DNA of 64,000 nt from Enterobacter wuhouensis (lineage in GTDB: Bacteria; Pseudomonadota; Gammaproteobacteria; Enterobacterales; Enterobacteriaceae). The stretch lies in the NCBI RefSeq assembly GCF_004331265.1, contig NZ_SJOO01000010.1, positions 1 through 64,000 on the forward strand, in the 5' to 3' direction. Below are positions 54,967-64,000 of the stretch, in pieces. Position numbers and translations under genes: made by a program. The notes under the pieces are model-generated. The model made no database searches, was not told where the DNA came from, and was given only the letters and a program-made list of their open reading frames with translations. Each line of letters begins with the position of its first letter. Position 1 is the first letter of the stretch.

Positions 54967-56447
54967 ATGAGTATATCTACCCAAAGCATCCCGTGGTACC
55001 GCCATCTTAGCCGCCCGCAGTGGCGCGCATTCTCCGCTGCCTGGCTGGGATATTTGCTAGATGGCTTCGATTTTGTACTGATTGCCTTAGTTCTGACGGA
55101 AGTGAAAAGCGAGTTCGGCCTGACGACGGTGGAAGCTGCGAGCCTGATTTCGGCGGCCTTTATCTCACGCTGGTTCGGTGGCCTGCTGCTGGGGGCGATG
55201 GGCGATCGCTATGGCCGCAAGCTGGCGATGATTACCAGCATTGTTCTTTTCTCCTGCGGCACCCTGGCCTGCGGGTTTGCGCCGGGCTACGTCACCATGT
55301 TTATCGCCAGAATGGTGATCGGCATGGGGATGGCGGGCGAATACGGCTCCAGCGCAACCTACGTAATCGAAAGCTGGCCAAAGCAGCTGCGCAACAAGGC
55401 GAGCGGCTTTTTGATTTCCGGTTTCTCCGTGGGGGCCGTCATCGCCGCGCAGGTCTACAGCCTCGTGGTCCCCGTCTGGGGCTGGCGCGCGCTGTTCTTT
55501 ATCGGCATCTTGCCTATCGTTTTTGCCCTGTGGCTGCGCAAAAACATCCCGGAAGCCGAGGACTGGAAGGCGAAGCACGCTGGCAAAGCGCCGGTGCGCA
55601 CGATGGTCGATATTCTGTATCGCGGTAAGTACCGCGTCATCAATATTGCCATGACGCTGTTTGCCGGCGCAGCGCTGTGGCTCTGCTTTGCCGGAGAGCT
55701 AAACAACGTTGGGATGGTGGTTATTCTGGGGCTGCTGTGCACCGTCGTTTTTATCAGCTTTATGGTGCAAAGCAGCGGCAAACGCTGGCCCACTGGCGTA
55801 ACGCTGATGGTTGTGGTGCTGTTTGCCTTTCTCTATTCGTGGCCGATTCAGGCGCTGCTGCCAACCTATTTGAAAACGGAGCTGGCCTACGATCCGGCTA
55901 CGGTGGCCCGGGTGCTGTTCTTCAGCGGATTTGGCGCGGCGGTGGGCTGCTGCGTAGGCGGTTTTCTTGGCGACTGGCTGGGCACGCGTAAAGCGTACGT
56001 CTGCAGCCTGCTGGCCTCGCAGCTGCTCATAATTCCGGTGTTTGCGATCGGCGGCGCGAATATCTGGGTGCTCGGGCTGCTGCTCTTTTTCCAGCAGATG
56101 CTGGGTCAGGGCATTTCCGGGATCTTACCTAAGCTCATCGGCGGCTATTTCGATACCGACCAGCGGGCGGCCGGGCTTGGATTTACCTATAACGTCGGCG
56201 CGCTGGGCGGCGCGCTTGCACCGGTGATTGGCGCTCTGCTGTCCCAGCGGATGGAGCTGGGAACCGCGCTGGGATCGCTCTCCTTTGGCCTGACGTTTGT
56301 CGTGATCCTGTTGATCGGCCTCGATATGCCTTCCCGCGTTCAGCGCTGGATCAGGCCGGAAGCGCTGCGTACTCACGACGCCATCGACGGTAAACCGCTG
56401 AGCGGAGCCTTTCCTGCGGGCGCGGTCAAACGCGAGGAGGTGATGAA

Positions 56448-56451
<4 letters not shown>
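54967..56451 (+). CDS. nanT: Sialic acid:proton symporter NanT
   Basis: Major facilitator transporter importing N-acetylneuraminate, 494 residues with about 14 helices, two more than usual, including the extra central pair typical of NanT. MFS motif [13 protein letters not shown] near residue 77 and [11 protein letters not shown] near 336. It overlaps nanK by 4 nt (ATGA). GAGAG precedes the ATG. Confidence 0.97.
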
Positions 56452-57770
<1,319 letters not shown>

Positions 57771-57772
<2 letters not shown>

Positions 57773-57807
57773 AAAAAGCCGGATGGTTTTCCATCCGGCT
57801 CGATCTT
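57771..57807. terminator. Bidirectional terminator between nanQ and gltD
   Basis: AGCCGGATGG (57777-57786) and CCATCCGGCT (57791-57800) pair around TTTT. Seven A residues on the left serve as a T tract for minus-strand gltD; the plus side has only CGATCTTTT. Confidence 0.9.
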
Positions 57808-59235
<1,428 letters not shown>

Positions 59236-62200
59236 TTACTGCGCCTGCACGCGCAGCTCTGCTGCGCTACGACTACGGTGACCCAACAGGGCTTTAACAT
59301 CGCTGGACTTCGGCTTAACCAGCGCGAATTTCGCAGAGAACGCCGGCCAGTTCGCCAGGATCTCTTCGCCGCGCGAAGAACCGGTATGCTGCACGTGTTC
59401 GGTAATCAAACCGCGCAGGTGTTCTTCGTGGATAGCCAGCGTATCAACGTCCAGCACTTCCACCAGCTCCGGGTTCACGCGCTTGCGGAACTCACCGTCT
59501 TCGTCCAGGACGTACGCAAAACCGCCCGTCATGCCCGCGCCGAAGTTCACGCCAGTTTTACCCATTACGCAAACAATCCCGCCCGTCATGTATTCACAGC
59601 CGTTATCGCCAATGCCTTCCACCACGGTGATAGCACCAGAGTTACGCACCGCAAAACGCTCGCCCGCACGGCCTGCTGCGAACAGGCGACCGCCGGTCGC
59701 GCCGTACAGGCAGGTGTTACCGATGATGCTCGCTTCGTGGCTGCGGAAGGCGGAGCCAACCGGAGGACGCACCGCCAGCAGACCGCCCGCCATGCCTTTC
59801 CCGACGTAGTCGTTGGCATCGCCGGTCAGGTACAGCTCAACGCCGCCTGCGTTCCACACGCCGAAGCTCTGGCCCGCCGTCCCGCTGAAGTGCGCGGTAA
59901 TCGGGTCGGCAGCCAGCCCCTGGTCACCGTGCGTTTGCGCGATGTAGCCGGAGAGCGACGCGCCCACGGAGCGGTCGGTGTTGCGGATATCAAACCAGAA
60001 CGTTTTGCTCTGCTTGTCGTCTACGTACGGCTTCGCCTGCTGAAGCAGCTGCGCGTTCAGCACGCCGTTGTCGAACGGCGGGTTCTTCTCGGTGCAGTAG
60101 ACCGCTTTGCCAGGGTGCGGCTGCGCGGTTTCCAGCAGCTTGCCCAGATCCAGCTTCTGCTGCTTAGCGGTAAACCCTTCCAGCTCTTTCAGCAGGTCGG
60201 TACGGCCAATCAGGTCTACCAGGCGCTTCACGCCCAGCTGCGCCATCAGCTCGCGGGTTTCGCGGGCGATGAAGTCAAAGTAGTTGGTCACTTTGAACGG
60301 CAGGCCGTGATAGTGGTTCTTACGCAGCTTCTCGTCCTGGGTTGCCACGCCGGTTGCGCAGTTGTTCAGGTGGCAAATACGCAGGTATTTACAGCCGAGC
60401 GCAACCATCGGGCCGGTACCGAAGCCGAAGCTTTCCGCACCGAGGATCGCCGCCTTGATGATGTCGAGGCCGGTTTTCAGGCCGCCGTCCACCTGCAGGC
60501 GGATCTTGTGGCGCAGACCGTTAGCCACCAGCGCCTGCTGGGTTTCCACCAGGCCAAGCTCCCACGGGCAGCCCGCGTATTTCACGGAGGAGAGCGGGCT
60601 TGCGCCGGTACCGCCGTCGTAACCGGCGATGGTGATGAGATCCGCATAGGCTTTCGCCACGCCGGTAGCGATGGTGCCGACGCCCGGTTCGGAAACCAGC
60701 TTCACGGAGATCATCGCCTTCGGGTTGACCTGCTTCAGGTCGAAAATCAGCTGCGCTAAGTCCTCGATAGAGTAAATATCGTGGTGCGGCGGCGGGGAGA
60801 TCAGCGTTACGCCCGGCACGGAATAGCGCAGTTTGGCGATGTACGGGGTAACTTTATCACCCGGCAGCTGACCGCCTTCGCCCGGTTTCGCACCCTGAGC
60901 GACTTTAATCTGAATCACGTCGGCGTTGACCAGGTACGCAGGCGTTACGCCAAAGCGGCCGGATGCCACCTGCTTGATGCGGGAGACCTTGTTGGTGCCG
61001 TAACGCGCAGGATCTTCGCCGCCTTCGCCGGAGTTGGAGTTGCCGCCGATGCTGTTCATGGCTTCCGCCAGCGCCTCGTGGGCTTCCGGGCTCAGCGCGC
61101 CGATGGACATCGCCGCGGTATCAAAGCGTTTGAACAGCTCGGTTGCAGGCTCTACGTCGTCAATGCTGACGGCTTCGTCACCCGGGTTCAGGGCGATAAG
61201 GTCGCGCAGCGTCGCCGCCGGACGGTTGTTCACCAGCTCAGCGTACTGCTGATAATCGCCGTATTCTCCGCTCTGAACCGCCTGCTGCAGCGTGCGCACC
61301 ACGTCCGGGTTGTAGGCGTGGTATTCGCCACCGTGAACGTATTTCAGCAGACCGCCCTGATCCAGCGGCTTACGTGCCAGCCAGGCGCGTTTTGACAGGT
61401 TCACCAGATCCTGCTGGAAGTCAGCAAAACCGGCGCCGCCGATGCGGCTGATCACGCCCTGGAAGCAGAGGTTGGCGACATCGTCATGCAGGCCGACCGC
61501 TTCAAACAGCTTCGAGCAGCGGTAGGAAGCAATGGTCGAGATGCCCATTTTGGACATGATCTTATACAGGCCTTTGTTGATGCCGTTACGGTAGTTCAGC
61601 ATCACCGCGCGGTAGGCTTTGTCGATGGCGCGGGTATCCACCAGACGGGCCAGCGTTTCATAGGCCAGGTACGGGTAGATCGCCGTCGCACCGAAGCCTA
61701 ACAGCACCGCAAAGTGGTGCGGATCGCGGGCGCTCGCGGTTTCTACAATGATGTTGGCATCGCAGCGCAGGCTCTTGTCGACCAGACGCGTCTGGATTGC
61801 ACCTACCGCCATTGGCGCAGGCACCGGCACGCGGTTTTTCGCGATATTACGGTCAGACAGCACCAGCAGCACGGTGCCGTTACGCACCATCTGTTCGGCT
61901 TTGTCACACAGCGCATTCACCGTCTCTTCGAGGGTCGCTTCGGTCACGTCGAAGGTAATATCGAGCGTGTCGGCGCGGTAGTGCTCCTCTTTCATGGTGG
62001 TGAGCTGCTTGAAATCGGAGTACAGCAGGATCGGCGATTTAAAGGTCAGACGGTGCGCCTGGCCTTCGGCCTCGCAGAAGACGTTCATCTCGCGGCCGAT
62101 GCTGGTCGCCAGCGACATCACGTGCGCTTCGCGCAGCGGGTCGATCGGCGGGTTGGTCACCTGCGCAAACTGCTGGCGGAAGTAGTCGTAAATAATGCGC

Positions 62201-63696
62201 GGCTGGCTGGAGAGCACGGCAAACGGGGTATCGTCACCCATAGAGCCGACCGCTTCCTGGCCGTTTTCGCCGAGCACGCGGATAACAGAGTCCAGCTCTT
62301 CCGCACTGTAGTTAAACTGTTTCTGGAAGCTCGCGAGGGTGTCGTCGTCCATTTCGCGGCTGCCCACCTCTTCGTCCGGCAGGTCCTCGAACGGCACCAG
62401 GCGACGGACGTTTTTCTCCATCCACTCTTTATACGGATGACGGCTTTTCAGATCGTGATCGGTCTCGGCGGAGTGCAGGATGCGGCCGCCGCGGGTGTCG
62501 ATAACCATCAGCTCGCCCGGGCCGACGCGGCCCTTCTCGACCACTTCGTCAGGCTGGTAATCCCAGATCCCGACCTCAGAGGCGCAGGTGATGAGCTTGT
62601 CTTTGGTGATGACGTAGCGTGCCGGACGCAGGCCGTTACGGTCCAGGTTACAGGCAGCGAAGCGACCGTCGGACATCACGATGCCCGCCGGGCCGTCCCA
62701 CGGCTCCATGTGCATGGAGTTAAAGTCGAAGAACGAACGCAGCTCGGGGTCCATATCCGGGTTGTTCTGCCAGGCCGGCGGCACGAGCAGACGCATGGCG
62801 CGCACGATGTCCATCCCGCCCGCCAGCAGCAGCTCCAGCATGTTGTCCATTGAGCTGGAGTCAGAGCCGGTTTCGTTTACGAACGGCGCGGCATCGTGCA
62901 GGTCAGGGATCAGCGGCGTCTGGAACTTATAGGTACGGGCGCGGGCCCACTGGCGGTTACCGGTGATGGTGTTGATCTCGCCGTTGTGCGCCAGATAGCG
63001 GAACGGCTGTGCCAGCGGCCAGCGTGGAACGGTGTTGGTGGAGAAGCGCTGGTGGAACAGGCAAATGGCCGATTCCAGACGCAGGTCCGCCAGGTCCAGG
63101 TAGAAGCGCGGCAGGTCAGCCGGCATACACAGACCTTTATAGATGTTTACCAGGTTCGAGAGGCTACAGACGTAGAACTCTTTATCCTCCTGGAGACGTT
63201 TTTCAATGCGGCGGCGGGCGATAAACAGGCGGCGTTCCATATCGCGTGGACGCCAGCCCGCAGGCGCGTTGACGAAAATCTGTTCAATGCGAGGCAGCGA
63301 GGAGAGGGCGATTTCACCGAGCACCCCTTCGTTGGTTGGCACATCGCGCCAGCCGACAATAGACAGGGTTTCACGCTGAAGTTCTTCTTCGACGATGCGG
63401 CGTGAGGCGGCAGCCTTTTCAGTGTCCTGATTCAGGAACAGCATGCCGACAGCGTAGTTTTTGGCTAAACGCCAGCCGCGCTCTTCCGCCACGATGCGGA
63501 AGAAACGATCCGGTTTTTGCAGCAGCAGGCCGCAACCGTCGCCGGTTTTACCATCGGCAAGGATGGCACCACGGTGCTGCATACGGGCCAGTGCGTGAAT
63601 AGCGGTACGCACTACCTTGTGGCTAGGTTCGCCTTCTATGTGGGCGATCAGGCCGAAACCACAGTTATCCTTCTCAAGGGATTTATCGTACAACAT
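59236..63696 (-). CDS. gltB: Glutamate synthase, large subunit
   Basis: Makes two glutamates from glutamine and 2-oxoglutarate; core of ammonia assimilation with GlnA. 1486 residues: an 11-residue propeptide ends before Cys12 (KDNCGFGLIAHIEGE), the nucleophile of the Ntn glutaminase domain. Then central domain, FMN barrel (LQVDGGLKTG), the 3Fe-4S cluster motif C-x5-C-x4-C in GCKYLRICHLNNC, and a glycine-rich beta-helix. The frame extends 12 codons upstream, but GAGGTTCAC precedes the ATG at 63696, giving the E. coli start. Regulated by Lrp in E. coli. Confidence 0.98.
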   Translation of the reverse strand: MLYDKSLEKDNCGFGLIAHIEGEPSHKVVRTAIHALARMQHRGAILADGKTGDGCGLLLQKPDRFFRIVAEERGWRLAKNYAVGMLFLNQDTEKAAASRRIVEEELQRETLSIVGWRDVPTNEGVLGEIALSSLPRIEQIFVNAPAGWRPRDMERRLFIARRRIEKRLQEDKEFYVCSLSNLVNIYKGLCMPADLPRFYLDLADLRLESAICLFHQRFSTNTVPRWPLAQPFRYLAHNGEINTITGNRQWARARTYKFQTPLIPDLHDAAPFVNETGSDSSSMDNMLELLLAGGMDIVRAMRLLVPPAWQNNPDMDPELRSFFDFNSMHMEPWDGPAGIVMSDGRFAACNLDRNGLRPARYVITKDKLITCASEVGIWDYQPDEVVEKGRVGPGELMVIDTRGGRILHSAETDHDLKSRHPYKEWMEKNVRRLVPFEDLPDEEVGSREMDDDTLASFQKQFNYSAEELDSVIRVLGENGQEAVGSMGDDTPFAVLSSQPRIIYDYFRQQFAQVTNPPIDPLREAHVMSLATSIGREMNVFCEAEGQAHRLTFKSPILLYSDFKQLTTMKEEHYRADTLDITFDVTEATLEETVNALCDKAEQMVRNGTVLLVLSDRNIAKNRVPVPAPMAVGAIQTRLVDKSLRCDANIIVETASARDPHHFAVLLGFGATAIYPYLAYETLARLVDTRAIDKAYRAVMLNYRNGINKGLYKIMSKMGISTIASYRCSKLFEAVGLHDDVANLCFQGVISRIGGAGFADFQQDLVNLSKRAWLARKPLDQGGLLKYVHGGEYHAYNPDVVRTLQQAVQSGEYGDYQQYAELVNNRPAATLRDLIALNPGDEAVSIDDVEPATELFKRFDTAAMSIGALSPEAHEALAEAMNSIGGNSNSGEGGEDPARYGTNKVSRIKQVASGRFGVTPAYLVNADVIQIKVAQGAKPGEGGQLPGDKVTPYIAKLRYSVPGVTLISPPPHHDIYSIEDLAQLIFDLKQVNPKAMISVKLVSEPGVGTIATGVAKAYADLITIAGYDGGTGASPLSSVKYAGCPWELGLVETQQALVANGLRHKIRLQVDGGLKTGLDIIKAAILGAESFGFGTGPMVALGCKYLRICHLNNCATGVATQDEKLRKNHYHGLPFKVTNYFDFIARETRELMAQLGVKRLVDLIGRTDLLKELEGFTAKQQKLDLGKLLETAQPHPGKAVYCTEKNPPFDNGVLNAQLLQQAKPYVDDKQSKTFWFDIRNTDRSVGASLSGYIAQTHGDQGLAADPITAHFSGTAGQSFGVWNAGGVELYLTGDANDYVGKGMAGGLLAVRPPVGSAFRSHEASIIGNTCLYGATGGRLFAAGRAGERFAVRNSGAITVVEGIGDNGCEYMTGGIVCVMGKTGVNFGAGMTGGFAYVLDEDGEFRKRVNPELVEVLDVDTLAIHEEHLRGLITEHVQHTGSSRGEEILANWPAFSAKFALVKPKSSDVKALLGHRSRSAAELRVQAQ

Positions 63697-64000
63697 ATCA
63701 GTGAACCTCCCCAGGCTCGTCGGGCTTCCCACTGAACTTTACCGTGGCGCACAGGCACAGAAAGAGCATGGCGACGGGGTTTGCGTTTCATACGCGGACC
63801 TCGCATTCGCCCTCTTAATATCCTTTTCGCGCAGGTAAACAAGTTTGAGGACTTGCTTCAGAGGGAATCTCAATTACTGCATAAATATGATGAGCAGGCT
63901 GCTCATCCAGAAAGCTTCCAGCGGATTTCCAACTTATCGGGAATTGGTACACAGGTCAAATGGCAATCTTATTTATACAAAAATGTGCTAAAGAGGTATT
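63697..64000 (-). promoter_or_regulatory. gltB upstream region
   Basis: 304 bp to the window edge with no credible gene; it contains the gltB leader and probably its promoter. A dyad ATGAGCAG-G-CTGCTCAT (63890-63906) lies about 200 nt upstream of the ATG. Minus-strand TTGACC, 17 nt, TAAGTT (about 63932-63960) is a possible but weak promoter. Confidence 0.5.

Noticed and set aside
59278-60759. 493-codon open frame on the plus strand
   Set aside because: It is entirely antisense to gltB and made of His/Arg/Gln-rich low-complexity shadow sequence.
63648-63842. 64-codon basic frame over the gltB start
   Set aside because: It overlaps the gltB leader and start in another frame; its Arg-rich composition fits a shadow, though a leader peptide cannot be fully excluded.

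Overview
The window is ordinary enterobacterial core chromosome. Protein sequences are close to those I remember from Escherichia coli K-12, and gene order follows the E. coli rrnD-to-gltB segment. Several genes not found here in K-12 (an MHYT-GGDEF-EAL protein, a periplasmic alpha-carbonic anhydrase, msrPQ, a yagU homologue, a succinate-semialdehyde dehydrogenase) and the REP sequences point to an Enterobacter/Lelliottia/Klebsiella-type member of the Enterobacteriaceae. The genus call is inference. I see no prophage, transposase, CRISPR array, toxin-antitoxin or defence locus.

Layout. 1-345: distal end of an rRNA operon (tRNA-Thr, 5S rRNA, terminator, REP). 350-4503: yhdWXYZ amino-acid ABC importer on the minus strand, with a convincing sigma-54 promoter in front. 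4976-10803: lipoprotein yhdV, RND pump acrEF and its divergent TetR regulator acrS, which overlaps tail-to-tail with the MHYT-GGDEF-EAL gene (10719-12800). 12930-16650: yhdU, dusB-fis, alpha-carbonic anhydrase, prmA. 16662-20755: panF, yhdT, accCB, aroQ. 20990-23643: msrPQ and acuI. 23823-36076 (plus): csrD, mreBCD, maf, rng, yhdP, tldD, a run of cell-shape, RNA-turnover and envelope genes. 36126-43714: yagU homologue, aaeR/aaeXAB efflux, the dehydrogenase, yhcO and two tandem yhcN-type genes. 44090-49042: argR, mdh, degS, degQ, zapG. 49232-52994 (plus): zapE, rplM-rpsI, sspAB. 53097-57772: nanR and nanATKQ for sialic acid use. 57808-63696: gltBD (glutamate synthase).

How the genes connect. 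The nan genes form a complete uptake and entry route (NanT transport, NanQ anomer conversion, NanA lysis, NanK phosphorylation), with a triple NanR half-site repeat before nanA. argR carries its own paired ARG boxes. dusB-fis keeps a growth-rate-type promoter with a GC-rich discriminator. DegS and DegQ serve envelope quality control; SspB delivers ssrA-tagged substrates to ClpXP. Two cyclic-di-GMP-type proteins lie about 11 kb apart: the MHYT protein keeps catalytic residues in both domains, whereas CsrD has degenerate motifs and acts in CsrB/C RNA decay.

The most interesting material is regulatory or about gene placement: the antisense overlap of acrS with the cyclic-di-GMP gene, a Fur-box-like dyad upstream of the carbonic anhydrase, a perfect 15-bp hairpin after that gene, and the sigma-54 promoter of yhdWXYZ. 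I found no convincing undescribed multi-gene system.
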